NCBI RefSeq assembly: GCF_003384035.1
Contig: NZ_QQAK01000009.1
Span: 248,001 to 312,000, forward strand
Source of the DNA: Sporosarcina sp. BI001-red
GTDB lineage: Bacteria; Bacillota; Bacilli; Bacillales_A; Planococcaceae
Length of the DNA stretch: 64,000 nt
Direction of reading: 5' to 3'
Shown here: in pieces, positions 19,218 through 27,811 of the stretch
Numbering within the stretch: position 1 is the stretch's first letter
Layout of the letters: each line of letters starts with the position of its first letter
The notes under the pieces: generated by a model
What the model was told of the DNA's origin: nothing
Seen by the model: only the letters and a program-made list of their open reading frames with translations
Database searches by the model: none
Program-made: the position numbers and the translations under genes

Positions 19218-20507
19218 ATGTTCCTTAAAACCGAACTTCAATCTGGCGTGAATTTGTATACACGTCAGACTGCACAGTTTAAAACTGTGAGTGTTGCAAT
19301 TAAATTCACGGCTCCTTTGACAGAAGAAAACGCAGCGTCGCGTACGGTGCTTGCCAATGTGTTAGAAGATTCATCTGCACAGTACCCAACCCGCACAAAG
19401 TTGCGACAAGCGTTGGAAGAGTTATATGGCGCTGTGTACTATGCAGACACAGGTAAAAGAGGAAATGAGCATATCTTTACGATTTATGCTGAAAGCGTCA
19501 ACGAAGAGTATTTACGCAATCCTGAAGTGCCTGTTTTTGAGCAACTTCTAGCACTTGTCACAGAAAGCTTGTTTAAGCCCAATTTGACAGATGGCGTTTT
19601 TGACGAAGCGATAGTAGAGAGAGAAAAGCAAACGGTTATTGACCGGATCGGATCTGTTTATAATGATAAAACCCGATTTGCGAACAAGCGGATGCTTGAA
19701 CTCATCCGTTCAGGTCAGCCCGCTTCTCAATCCGCTTCTGGAACAGAAAAAGCGCTATCTGCTATAACTAAAGAGTCGCTGAAAGCAACGTACGATCAGA
19801 TGTTGAGTGAGGATACAATTGATATCTATATTCTCGGAGATGTCGATACGGATCAGCTGACAAATCGTGCGGAAACATTATTCCCTTTCACAAAAGAAAT
19901 ACGTAATTCTATACCTGTTACAGCAACGACAACGAGTGGGAAAGCCCCAACTGCAAAACATATCCGTGAAAGACAAGATATGAAGCAAGGTAAGCTGAAT
20001 ATGGCATTCAGTACGCCAGTCGGTTTTAATCATCCTGATTACCCGAAAATGCAAATGATGAACGGAGTATTAGGTGGATTTGCCCATAGTAAGTTGTTTA
20101 TCAATGTACGTGAGAAAGAAAGCCTCGCTTATTATTGTTCAAGCTCGTATGCATCTCATTATGGATTGCTTTATATCATGTCTGGAATTGATGCAGAACA
20201 AGAAGAGAAAACAGCTGCGCTTATCAATCAGCAAATAGAAGCACTGCGGAATGGAGATATTTCTGATTTGGAAATTCGACAAACGCTTGCGCTATTATCA
20301 AATAGCATCCGGAGTTCATTCGATTCTGCAAAAGGGCAAATCGAAATATATGACCAATATAAATTATTGGATGAAAACTTTTCAGCAGACAAACTCATTA
20401 GAAATTGGGAGCGTGTGACGAAAGAGGATATCCAGGAGATGGCTACGTTATTGACGAAGGAAATCACGTATCTTCTTTCTGGAAGGGAGGCAATGGACCA
20501 TGAATAA
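19218..20507 (+). CDS. ymfF: M16 family peptidase-like protein without zinc motif (YmfF)
   Basis: A 429-residue M16-fold protein. Where active members carry HxxEH it has a run around VLANVLEDSSAQYPT with no such motif, so this subunit is probably non-catalytic. It is encoded directly before ymfH, which has the zinc motif, overlapping it by eight bases. Paired active/inactive M16 subunits are a known arrangement (for example mitochondrial processing peptidase). A possible -10 box (TATAGT near 19122) lies upstream. The substrate is unknown; context with ymfI, rodZ and pgsA is conserved in Bacillales but does not identify it. Confidence 0.85.
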   Translation: MFLKTELQSGVNLYTRQTAQFKTVSVAIKFTAPLTEENAASRTVLANVLEDSSAQYPTRTKLRQALEELYGAVYYADTGKRGNEHIFTIYAESVNEEYLRNPEVPVFEQLLALVTESLFKPNLTDGVFDEAIVEREKQTVIDRIGSVYNDKTRFANKRMLELIRSGQPASQSASGTEKALSAITKESLKATYDQMLSEDTIDIYILGDVDTDQLTNRAETLFPFTKEIRNSIPVTATTTSGKAPTAKHIRERQDMKQGKLNMAFSTPVGFNHPDYPKMQMMNGVLGGFAHSKLFINVREKESLAYYCSSSYASHYGLLYIMSGIDAEQEEKTAALINQQIEALRNGDISDLEIRQTLALLSNSIRSSFDSAKGQIEIYDQYKLLDENFSADKLIRNWERVTKEDIQEMATLLTKEITYLLSGREAMDHE

Positions 20508-21798
20508 AATTCACTTTGACCAACTACAAGAAACGCTTTACCACAAGAAACTGGATAACGGACTCAATGTATATGTCCTCCCTAAAAAAGGTTTTTCAAA
20601 AACATATGTGACATTTACAACAAAATACGGTTCAGTGGATCGGACCTTCATTCCCCGTGGTGGGAATGAATTAGTAACCGTGCCAGACGGGATTGCACAC
20701 TTCCTAGAGCATAAAATGTTTGAAAAAGAAGACGGGGATGTGTTCCAACAGTTTAGTGAAAACGCGGCTGCAGCGAATGCATTCACTTCTTTCACACGGA
20801 CATCGTATTTGTTTTCTTCAACATCCGAATTATATGAAAACACAAAAACACTGCTCGATTTTGTTCAACAACCGTACTTCACTGAAAAAACAGTAGAGAA
20901 AGAAAAAGGAATTATCGCCCAAGAGATTACGATGTATGACGACCAGGCAGATTGGCGTCAATACTTTGGAACCATCGAGAACTTGTTTGAAAATCATCCA
21001 GTTCGAATTGACATTGCGGGAACAGTAGAAACGATTCAAGATATTACAGCGGAGCATCTGTATGAGTGTTATGAAACGTTTTACCATCCATCCAACATGG
21101 TGTTCTTTGCGGTAGGGAATGTAGACCCTGAAGAAATGCTGAGATTTGTGGAGCAAGATCAGCAAGAGAAGACGTTTGAGGCACCAGAACCTGTAGTTCG
21201 TAATTTCCCAGACGAGCCAGACTACGCTGCAAAAAAACGAGATGAGTTATATATGGATGTTTCCAAGCCTAAATTGATGGTAGGGACAAAGTGCCGCAAC
21301 ACGGATATGTCAGGAAAAGAAATGCTTAGCAGGGAATTGGCATCAGATGTAACCCTGGATATATTGTTCGGTAGATCTTCTGAATTTTTCACCCAGGCTT
21401 ATAATGATGGGTTAATTGATGAATCGTTCTCTTATGAGTTCAATCTGGAAAACGGATTTGGGTTTGCGGCAATCGGATCGGATACTGAAAAACCTGAAGA
21501 ACTGGAAAAACTGATAAAAAGTGTTCTAGATAACGCGAAAAATAATTGGTCAATTAGTGATGATCAGCTTGAGCGAATACGTAAAAAGAGAATCGGCTTA
21601 TTTATGAGAGCTTTGAATTCGCCTGAGTATATTGCGAATCAGTTCACCCATTACAATTTCAACGACATGAATTTGTTCGACGTTGTGCCAGTGTTAGAAG
21701 GATTAACTACAGACCAATTGAAGGCAGCGTTTGATGATCTTTATTATGAAGACGGTCAAACCATCATGACAATCTATCCTTCGGAGCAAGCTAAGTGA
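20500..21798 (+). CDS. ymfH: M16 family zinc metallopeptidase (YmfH)
   Basis: A 432-residue M16 peptidase with the zinc motif HFLEH at residues 67-71 (context GIAHFLEHKMFEKE). The start ATG is inside the end of ymfF with GGGAGG upstream. It likely forms a heterodimer with YmfF, YmfH supplying the catalytic site. No signal peptide is seen, so the complex is cytosolic. The end overlaps the start of ymfI by four bases. Confidence 0.88.
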   Translation: MNKIHFDQLQETLYHKKLDNGLNVYVLPKKGFSKTYVTFTTKYGSVDRTFIPRGGNELVTVPDGIAHFLEHKMFEKEDGDVFQQFSENAAAANAFTSFTRTSYLFSSTSELYENTKTLLDFVQQPYFTEKTVEKEKGIIAQEITMYDDQADWRQYFGTIENLFENHPVRIDIAGTVETIQDITAEHLYECYETFYHPSNMVFFAVGNVDPEEMLRFVEQDQQEKTFEAPEPVVRNFPDEPDYAAKKRDELYMDVSKPKLMVGTKCRNTDMSGKEMLSRELASDVTLDILFGRSSEFFTQAYNDGLIDESFSYEFNLENGFGFAAIGSDTEKPEELEKLIKSVLDNAKNNWSISDDQLERIRKKRIGLFMRALNSPEYIANQFTHYNFNDMNLFDVVPVLEGLTTDQLKAAFDDLYYEDGQTIMTIYPSEQAK

Positions 21799-22529
21799 GT
21801 ACTGAACGCCGTGCACTTGTGCTCGGAGCGTCTGGTGGAATTGGTGAAGCCATTTGCAAGAAGTTAGCATCTGAAGGCTGGTCATTATATATGCATTACA
21901 ACAGTGGACAACAGGCAGTAAAAAAGATTCAAATGGAACTCAGCGAGAATTATTCTTCTGCTGAGTTCAAATGTGTTCAAATGGATTTTGGTCAACTTGG
22001 TGCAGCTGAACGGTTAGCGGCTAAGTTGACTAGTATTCAAGCTATTGTAGTAGCGAACGGGCAATCGATGTTGAAACTTTTAACAGAAACAACCGAAGAA
22101 GAGATGGAATCATTATGGCGCGTACATGTACAAAACCCAGTACGCTTAATTAGCTTACTTTCTGCAGGCTTACGTTCCTATGCTTCTTCGTATGTTGTCT
22201 TTATCGGTTCAATATGGGGGAATACCGGAGCTGCTGGTGAAGTCATGTACTCAAGTGTCAAAGGAGCACAGCATGCGTTTGTTAAAGCTTATGCGAAGGA
22301 AGCTGCATATGGAGGTATCCGTGTCAATGCCATTGCGCCTGGATGGATTGAAACAAGGATGAATGAAGAAATTCCGAAAGATGAAAGGCAAATGGTGATG
22401 GAAGAAATTCCACTTATGATTCCTGGAAGACCTGCAGAAGTAGCTGATCTTGTCGACTTTTTAACGAGTGGTAAAGCCGATTATATGACCGGGGAGATTC
22501 TAAAGTTGAACGGCGGCTGGTATATCTAA
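21795..22529 (+). CDS. ymfI: short-chain dehydrogenase/reductase (YmfI)
   Basis: A 244-residue classical SDR with the NAD(P) motif GASGGIG at 11-17, catalytic serine S139, and the YxxxK pair Y152/K156 (MYSSVKGA). It resembles 3-oxoacyl-ACP reductases, but the substrate is not determined. The GTG start overlaps the ymfH stop (GTGA), so the three genes form one translation-coupled unit. The DUF3243 gene ymfJ that follows in B. subtilis is absent; the next 137 bases hold no gene. Confidence 0.88.
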   Translation: MSTERRALVLGASGGIGEAICKKLASEGWSLYMHYNSGQQAVKKIQMELSENYSSAEFKCVQMDFGQLGAAERLAAKLTSIQAIVVANGQSMLKLLTETTEEEMESLWRVHVQNPVRLISLLSAGLRSYASSYVVFIGSIWGNTGAAGEVMYSSVKGAQHAFVKAYAKEAAYGGIRVNAIAPGWIETRMNEEIPKDERQMVMEEIPLMIPGRPAEVADLVDFLTSGKADYMTGEILKLNGGWYI

Positions 22530-22666
22530 CCGGTTCGTTGCCGATTGGGTCTCCTTGTTTTAGTTTTTCGCTTTCACTCAAGCACTAATTCAGCTATTAT
22601 AGAAACTAAGCTGTTGGTTTTTGCGTCCTATCCAATGAGTGGTGAACAGACGAAGGAGGGATTCCA

Positions 22667-23464
22667 TTGGGTGAGTGGTATCTGGAATACAAATTGCAAG
22701 TGAATCGTCCCGGTCTCTTGGGGGATATTGCTACATTGCTAGGGATGCTCCGAGTCAACATTGTCACCATCAACGGAGTAGATGGCGATACACGTGGTAT
22801 GCTTGTACGGACAGATGATGATGACCAAATTAGACGGTTTGAGCTAATTGCATCAACGATGGAACAAATTGAAATCCGTAAAATCAGAGAACCGAAACTA
22901 AGGGACGTTCTCGCTGTAAGACACGGACGATATATCCAGCGAACAGTTGATGATCGGAAAACATTCCGATTCCTTCGTAGTGAGTTGGGGGTCTTAGTCG
23001 ACTTTATGGCAGAGATCTTTAAAACAGAGGGACATAAGCTAGTCGGGATTCGCGGGATGCCGCGAGTTGGGAAAACTGAATCTGTTGTCGCAGCAAGTGT
23101 TTGTGCAAACAAAAAGTGGATTTTTCTTTCGTCAACGATGATTAAACAGACGGTCCGCAACAGTTTAATGGGTGATGAATTTTCAAAAGATAATATTTTC
23201 ATCTTAGATGGGATTGTTACGAGGAAGGCTGAAGATGAACGTCATATGCAATTAGTTCGTGAAATGATGCGACTCCCTTCGACTAAAGTTGTGGAGCATC
23301 CTGATATGTTCGTCCAACACTCCGAATATTCAATCGAAGACTTTGATTATATTATCGAACTGAGAACCACACACGATCAAGAGATTACATATGAGGTCAT
23401 CCAAAACAATGGAATGATTTCTGGCCGTGATGGCGCGGGTGGTTTTGGGATGTTCAATTTTTAA
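22667..23464 (+). CDS. ymfK: YmfK family protein (DUF3388) with ACT-like N-terminus and P-loop-like motif
   Basis: A 265-residue protein of unknown function. The first 75 residues resemble an ACT regulatory domain (VNRPGLLGDIATLLGMLRVNI). The rest is a conserved Bacillales domain with a Walker-A-like GMPRVGKT at about 130-137 and an acidic strand IFILDG about 60 residues later. The start is TTG at 22667, six bases after AAGGAGGG. It lies between ymfI and rodZ as in B. subtilis. Nucleotide binding is suggested by the motif only. It ends ten bases before the rodZ frame, with which it is probably co-transcribed. Confidence 0.82.
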   Translation: MGEWYLEYKLQVNRPGLLGDIATLLGMLRVNIVTINGVDGDTRGMLVRTDDDDQIRRFELIASTMEQIEIRKIREPKLRDVLAVRHGRYIQRTVDDRKTFRFLRSELGVLVDFMAEIFKTEGHKLVGIRGMPRVGKTESVVAASVCANKKWIFLSSTMIKQTVRNSLMGDEFSKDNIFILDGIVTRKAEDERHMQLVREMMRLPSTKVVEHPDMFVQHSEYSIEDFDYIIELRTTHDQEITYEVIQNNGMISGRDGAGGFGMFNF

Positions 23465-23482
23465 AACAGGCAGGTGATAAAG

Positions 23483-24385
23483 TTGTCCGATTTAGGCAAT
23501 CGTCTGAAAGAGGCGAGAAAAGCAAAAGGATATACCTTGGATGACTTACAAGCAATTACTAAGATTCAGAAACGGTATTTGGCTGGAATTGAAAACGAAG
23601 ACTACAGTATGATGCCAGGTTCATTTTATGTCAGGGCTTTTATTAAGCAATACGCTGAAGCAGTGGGACTCGATGCGCAAGAAATGTTGTCTTTGTATCG
23701 CGAGAACGAATCCTCAGAACAAATGAAAGAAGAGGAAATTCAACGAAGTGCTCCCCAGCTATCACAAAAAGCAGGCTTTATGAAATCAGGTAGAATGAAT
23801 GAAGTGCTCCCTAAAATCATAGCAGCCTTGTTCATCATCGTCATTCTTGCAGTCGTTATATTCCTTTATAAACACCAGGCAAATTCGCAGAAATCTGATG
23901 AAGTGGAAACATCCGACGAGATTACAGTAGATAAACACAAACAAGATGAGTCTAAAACAGAAGAAAAAAAAGGTGAGGATGGAAAAGATGCAGATTCTAA
24001 AGAAGATGCAGATAAACCAAACGAACCTGAAGAGGAGCCAGAAGAAGAACCAGCTCCTGAACAGACGCTTACACAAGGCGCTATAAACGGTGAAACAACA
24101 TCGTTCACGCTGGAAAATGCAGACACCTTCAATTTATCCGTCAAAGTGAAAGATGGAGGCGAATCATGGATTGGAGTGACCAATCAAAATGGAGAAGAAC
24201 TTCTTCCTAAAGGTGCAAGAGTAGTGAAAAATGGGGAAGAAGCTGAACTTGATTTAACGAACCAACAATCTGCCAGAATTCGTGTAGGGCGTACTCAATT
24301 TACAGAAATTCTTGTAAATGGTCAACCTCTTGCATATCCGAACGATGGGATAACCCAAAATATTGTGATTGAATATAAAAAATAA
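23483..24385 (+). CDS. rodZ: cell-shape protein RodZ (YmfM)
   Basis: A 300-residue protein with the RodZ layout: cytoplasmic Xre-type helix-turn-helix (about 1-72), one transmembrane helix at about 112-129, an acidic Glu/Asp/Lys-rich linker (about 135-195), and an extracellular DUF4115-like beta domain. RodZ links MreB filaments to the elongation machinery. TTG at 23483 is chosen because AGGTGAT, complementary to the 16S rRNA tail, lies four bases upstream; the GTG at 23474 is inside that RBS. It precedes pgsA as in other Bacillales. Confidence 0.88.
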   Translation: MSDLGNRLKEARKAKGYTLDDLQAITKIQKRYLAGIENEDYSMMPGSFYVRAFIKQYAEAVGLDAQEMLSLYRENESSEQMKEEEIQRSAPQLSQKAGFMKSGRMNEVLPKIIAALFIIVILAVVIFLYKHQANSQKSDEVETSDEITVDKHKQDESKTEEKKGEDGKDADSKEDADKPNEPEEEPEEEPAPEQTLTQGAINGETTSFTLENADTFNLSVKVKDGGESWIGVTNQNGEELLPKGARVVKNGEEAELDLTNQQSARIRVGRTQFTEILVNGQPLAYPNDGITQNIVIEYKK

Positions 24386-24389
24386 AAAT

Positions 24390-24446
24390 AGTCATCTGCG
24401 AAGATGGCTTTTTTCTTTAAGCTCTGCTGAATGGCAGGGCTTTTCA
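24390..24446 (+). terminator. double terminator after rodZ
   Basis: Two consecutive hairpins: AGTCATCT-GCGA-AGATGGCT followed by seven T (24390-24416), and GCTCTGC...GGCAGGGC followed by TTTT (24421-24446). Confidence 0.8.
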
Positions 24447-24482
24447 AAGAGTAAAACTTAAGAAAAGAGGGTGCATTTTCCT

Positions 24483-25061
24483 GTGAATTTGCCAAATAAA
24501 ATAACTGTTTCACGCGTCTTGCTGATTCCTGTTTTTATCGTGTTCATGCTAGTTGACTTTGGAATGGGTCATCTTACAATCGGTGGAGCTACACTTTCTA
24601 CCGAACAATTCATTGGCGGTCTAATATTCATATTTGCTTCTGCAACAGATTGGCTGGATGGATACATTGCGCGGAAAAACAACTTAGTTACTAATATGGG
24701 GAAGTTTTTGGATCCTCTAGCAGACAAATTACTTGTATCTGCAGCGTTTATTATATTGGTTGAATTCGGATTAGCGCCTTCATGGGTAGTTATTATTATC
24801 ATTAGCCGTGAATTTGCTGTTACCGGATTACGGCTTCTATTAGCAGGTGAAGGGGAAGTTGTGGCTGCCAATCAATTAGGGAAAATTAAAACAGTCACTC
24901 AAATTTTGGCGATTTCATCTTTACTACTGAATAATATTTTCTTTGAAGCGATTAACGTTCCATTTGGCACAATCATGTTATATATTTGTCTCTTCTTTAC
25001 AATTTGGTCGGGCTTAGATTATTTTATGAAAAACAAGCATGTTCTTACGAAATCTATGTAA
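24483..25061 (+). CDS. pgsA: CDP-diacylglycerol-glycerol-3-phosphate 3-phosphatidyltransferase
   Basis: A 192-residue membrane enzyme with the complete CDP-alcohol phosphotransferase signature: D59-G60, A63-R64, G73, D77 and D81. It makes phosphatidylglycerol phosphate, the committed step to phosphatidylglycerol. The GTG at 24483 is preferred, with AGAGGGTG nine bases upstream; the GTG at 24471 is inside that RBS. It is followed after 15 bases by cinA. Confidence 0.93.
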   Translation: MNLPNKITVSRVLLIPVFIVFMLVDFGMGHLTIGGATLSTEQFIGGLIFIFASATDWLDGYIARKNNLVTNMGKFLDPLADKLLVSAAFIILVEFGLAPSWVVIIIISREFAVTGLRLLLAGEGEVVAANQLGKIKTVTQILAISSLLLNNIFFEAINVPFGTIMLYICLFFTIWSGLDYFMKNKHVLTKSM

Positions 25062-25076
25062 AAGGGGAGATCGTTC

Positions 25077-26327
25077 ATGCGTGCAGAAATTATAGCGGTT
25101 GGATCAGAGTTATTGTTAGGTCAGATAACAAATACAAACGCGAAATTCATGTCATCACAGCTTGCTGTAATTGGAATCGATGTTTATTATCAGACGGTGG
25201 TCGGGGATAATCCTGCACGACTAGAAGAGGTAATCCAGATTGCAGAAGGTAGAGCGGATTTGCTAATCTTCTCAGGTGGATTGGGACCGACTAAAGATGA
25301 TTTAACAAAAGAGACCATTGCCAGACACATAGGGGTTGAACTTGAATCCAACAATCAGGCGTTACTGTCAATTCAAGCGTACTTTGAACGGACGGGAAGG
25401 CCAATGACAGAAAACAATAAAAAACAAGCTTTAGTTCTCAAAGGATCGACTGTATTAGAAAATCGATTCGGGATGGCACCTGGAATGGCTCTTGCAGTAA
25501 ACAATAGAACGTATATGCTTCTGCCGGGTCCGCCGCATGAAATGGAACCTATGTTTAGAGATGAAGCCCTACCTTGTTTACAGAGCCTCTCAGGCAGCCA
25601 AGAAGTAATTGTTTCTACTGTCGTAAAGTTTTTTGGGATTGGAGAAGCAGAGCTTGAATATAAAGTGCGTGACTTATTGGAAGCACAAACAAATCCAACC
25701 ATTGCGCCTCTCGCTTCAAAAGACGCTGTTACACTTCGGATCACCGCTAAAGCCCAATCAGCGGAAGCTGCACACAGTTTGATAGAGCCTGTACTATCTG
25801 AACTGCACAAGCAAGTAGGTGAGTATATTTATGGAACTGATGAGGATACGTTGTCTTCCAAAGCAGCGTCATTACTAATCAGTGCGGGTCTATCAATTTC
25901 AGCAGCTGAAAGTTTAACCGCGGGACTTTTCACCGGATTGCTTGCAGAAGAACCTGGCATTAGTGCGTCATTAAGAGGCGGTATGACGGTTTATGATGTA
26001 CAAGCGAAAACAGAACAGCTTGGACTAGATCCAAAACTAATCGAAACTTACGGTACGGTTAGCGCGCAATGTGCGGAAGGATTAGCAGAAAAAATCCGAG
26101 AATATTTCCAAACAGATATAGGAATAGGTTTAACTGGAGCTGCGGGCCCGGATACACATGATGGAAAACCTGCTGGGACAGTTTGGATAGGTCTTGCATT
26201 CAAAGATAGAACGAAAACGTATCAGCTTCGGTTATCCGGATCTCGTAATACCAATCGTTTGCGTGCAGCGAACTTCGCTCTATATTATCTTATTCGCGAG
26301 TTGGAGTGGGCCAAGAGTCAAAATTAA
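25077..26327 (+). CDS. cinA: CinA family protein (competence/damage-inducible; NMN amidase-type domain)
   Basis: A 416-residue full-length CinA. The N-terminal MoCF-like domain begins MRAEIIAVGSELLLGQ and holds FSGGLGPTKDD. The C-terminal amidohydrolase domain contains SAAESLTAG and GLTGAAGP, the pattern of nicotinamide-nucleotide amidases. CinA family members recycle NMN and remove ADP-ribose derivatives. GGGGAG precedes the ATG. It lies between pgsA and recA, as in B. subtilis and streptococci. Confidence 0.93.
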   Translation: MRAEIIAVGSELLLGQITNTNAKFMSSQLAVIGIDVYYQTVVGDNPARLEEVIQIAEGRADLLIFSGGLGPTKDDLTKETIARHIGVELESNNQALLSIQAYFERTGRPMTENNKKQALVLKGSTVLENRFGMAPGMALAVNNRTYMLLPGPPHEMEPMFRDEALPCLQSLSGSQEVIVSTVVKFFGIGEAELEYKVRDLLEAQTNPTIAPLASKDAVTLRITAKAQSAEAAHSLIEPVLSELHKQVGEYIYGTDEDTLSSKAASLLISAGLSISAAESLTAGLFTGLLAEEPGISASLRGGMTVYDVQAKTEQLGLDPKLIETYGTVSAQCAEGLAEKIREYFQTDIGIGLTGAAGPDTHDGKPAGTVWIGLAFKDRTKTYQLRLSGSRNTNRLRAANFALYYLIRELEWAKSQN

Positions 26328-26338
26328 ATTTTGCTTCG

Positions 26339-26390
26339 TATTCTCAATTAAAATTCAAATATAGGCTTTATTCTCAATTAAAATGAGAAT
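26339..26390. repeat. paired 16-bp direct repeat with hairpin, cinA-recA spacer
   Basis: TATTCTCAATTAAAAT occurs twice (26339-26354 and 26369-26384), exactly 30 bases apart. The second copy continues into TGAGAAT, making the inverted repeat ATTCTCA-N7-TGAGAAT (26370-26390). It has no T tail, so it is not a standard terminator; it could bind a protein or be a weak transcript end. Confidence 0.7.
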
Positions 26391-26404
26391 ATCCAATAAA
26401 AAGT

Positions 26405-26418
26405 AGAATGCTCGTTCG
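26405..26418. promoter_or_regulatory. LexA (SOS) box of recA
   Basis: AGAAT-GCTC-GTTCG matches the Gram-positive SOS box CGAAC-N4-GTTCG at eight of ten fixed positions, including the whole right half-site. It lies just upstream of the recA -35 element, as expected for LexA repression. Confidence 0.7.
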
Positions 26419-26426
26419 CTTTTTTC

Positions 26427-26455
26427 TTGTTTATTTTTCTCGTAAGGAGTATAGT
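26427..26455 (+). promoter_or_regulatory. recA sigma-A promoter
   Basis: TTGTTT (26427-26432), a 17-base spacer and TATAGT (26450-26455). The LexA box ends nine bases before the -35. Confidence 0.7.
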
Positions 26456-26493
26456 AGAGACAGATAGAAAACACCTTGAAGGAGGAATTTTTT

Positions 26494-27552
26494 TTGAGCG
26501 ACCGTAAAGCGGCTTTAGATCAAGCACTTAAACAAATAGAGAAACAATTTGGTAAAGGTTCAGTTATGAAACTTGGTGAGAAGACTGATATACAGATGCA
26601 AACATCTTCTACTGGTTCACTTGCACTTGATTCTGCACTTGGAGTTGGCGGTTATCCACGCGGTCGTGTTATTGAAATCTATGGACCTGAAAGTTCAGGT
26701 AAAACGACTGTTGCCCTTCATGCTATTGCAGAAGTACAAGCTGCAGGCGGAACTGCTGCATTTATCGATGCTGAGCATGCATTAGATCCTGTCTATGCTC
26801 AGAAGCTGGGTGTGGATATTGACGAGCTACTATTGTCACAACCAGATACAGGCGAGCAAGCACTTGAAATAGCTGAAGCGCTCGTACGAAGTGGAGCAGT
26901 CGAAATGATTGTTATTGACTCTGTAGCGGCACTCGTACCAAAAGCGGAAATCGAAGGGGAAATGGGTGACTCACACGTTGGTTTGCAAGCACGTTTGATG
27001 TCACAGGCTTTACGTAAGCTATCAGGCGCTATCAACAAATCGAAAACGATTGCGATCTTCATCAACCAAATTCGAGAAAAAGTTGGCGTCATGTTCGGAA
27101 ACCCGGAAGTAACGCCAGGTGGACGTGCATTAAAATTCTATGCATCTGTACGTCTTGAAGTACGTCGTGGTGAAGCGATTAAGCACGGCACTGATATAAT
27201 GGGTAATAAGACTAGAATCCGTGTTGTGAAAAATAAAGTTGCGCCACCGTTCCGTACAGCGGAAGTAGATATTATGTATGGAGAAGGTATATCTAAAGAA
27301 GGCGAAATTGTCGATTTGGGCGTTGAAGTAGAAGTAGTCCAAAAAAGTGGCGCTTGGTATTCTTATGAAGGGGAACGTATGGGACAAGGTCGTGAAAACG
27401 CGAAGCAATTCTTGAAAGAGAATCCATCGATCCGTTCTGAAATCTCCGATAAAATAAGAAGCAGTTATGGATTAACAAGTGAAAATTATGTAATTGCAGC
27501 GCACGACTCAGATGATGAAGAAGAATTAGAATTATTTGACGAGAAAGAATAA
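26494..27552 (+). CDS. recA: recombinase RecA
   Basis: A 352-residue RecA with Walker A GPESSGKT at 64-71, the conserved core ([20 protein letters not shown], then FINQIREK) and an acidic C-terminal tail. It forms filaments on single-stranded DNA, performs strand exchange, and stimulates LexA self-cleavage; lexA lies 16 kb downstream in this window. The start is the TTG at 26494, eight bases after GGAGG, giving the conserved N-terminus [11 protein letters not shown]. An upstream TTG at 26476 precedes the RBS and is rejected. Confidence 0.97.
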   Translation: MSDRKAALDQALKQIEKQFGKGSVMKLGEKTDIQMQTSSTGSLALDSALGVGGYPRGRVIEIYGPESSGKTTVALHAIAEVQAAGGTAAFIDAEHALDPVYAQKLGVDIDELLLSQPDTGEQALEIAEALVRSGAVEMIVIDSVAALVPKAEIEGEMGDSHVGLQARLMSQALRKLSGAINKSKTIAIFINQIREKVGVMFGNPEVTPGGRALKFYASVRLEVRRGEAIKHGTDIMGNKTRIRVVKNKVAPPFRTAEVDIMYGEGISKEGEIVDLGVEVEVVQKSGAWYSYEGERMGQGRENAKQFLKENPSIRSEISDKIRSSYGLTSENYVIAAHDSDDEEELELFDEKE

Positions 27553-27570
27553 GTATAGGTCGCAATTCCA

Positions 27571-27607
27571 AATCGGACTTCCTCATACAGAGGAGGTCCG
27601 ATTTTTC
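27571..27607 (+). terminator. recA terminator
   Basis: AATCGGACTTCCTC pairs with GAGGAGGTCCGATT, followed by a T run. Confidence 0.92.
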
Positions 27608-27677
27608 GATTTTGTTTTCTTGAGGAATGTATGCGTACGGACCGTTGTAGAATCATAGTCTCATCATCTCTCCCGTC

Positions 27678-27706
27678 TTGACATGGGAATATGACACCGA
27701 TACAAT
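27678..27706 (+). promoter_or_regulatory. rny sigma-A promoter
   Basis: A perfect TTGACA (27678-27683), a 17-base spacer and TACAAT (27701-27706). The predicted leader of about 100 bases before rny holds no obvious riboswitch. The 259-base recA-rny gap contains only the recA terminator, this promoter and the leader; pbpX, which sits here in B. subtilis, is absent. Confidence 0.75.
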
Positions 27707-27811
27707 TAGAGTTGTATAATTCTCACCATTTGAAATGAATTTGGCAGTATATTAAAAGTTGATGTACAAGCCAACTAAAAATGAAAAAATAAGCAAGAGG
27801 AGGTGACCTGA

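Noticed and set aside
22530..22666. Missing ymfJ gene
   Set aside because: The 137-base spacer was read in all frames; no DUF3243-like protein or remnant is visible, so no pseudogene is called.
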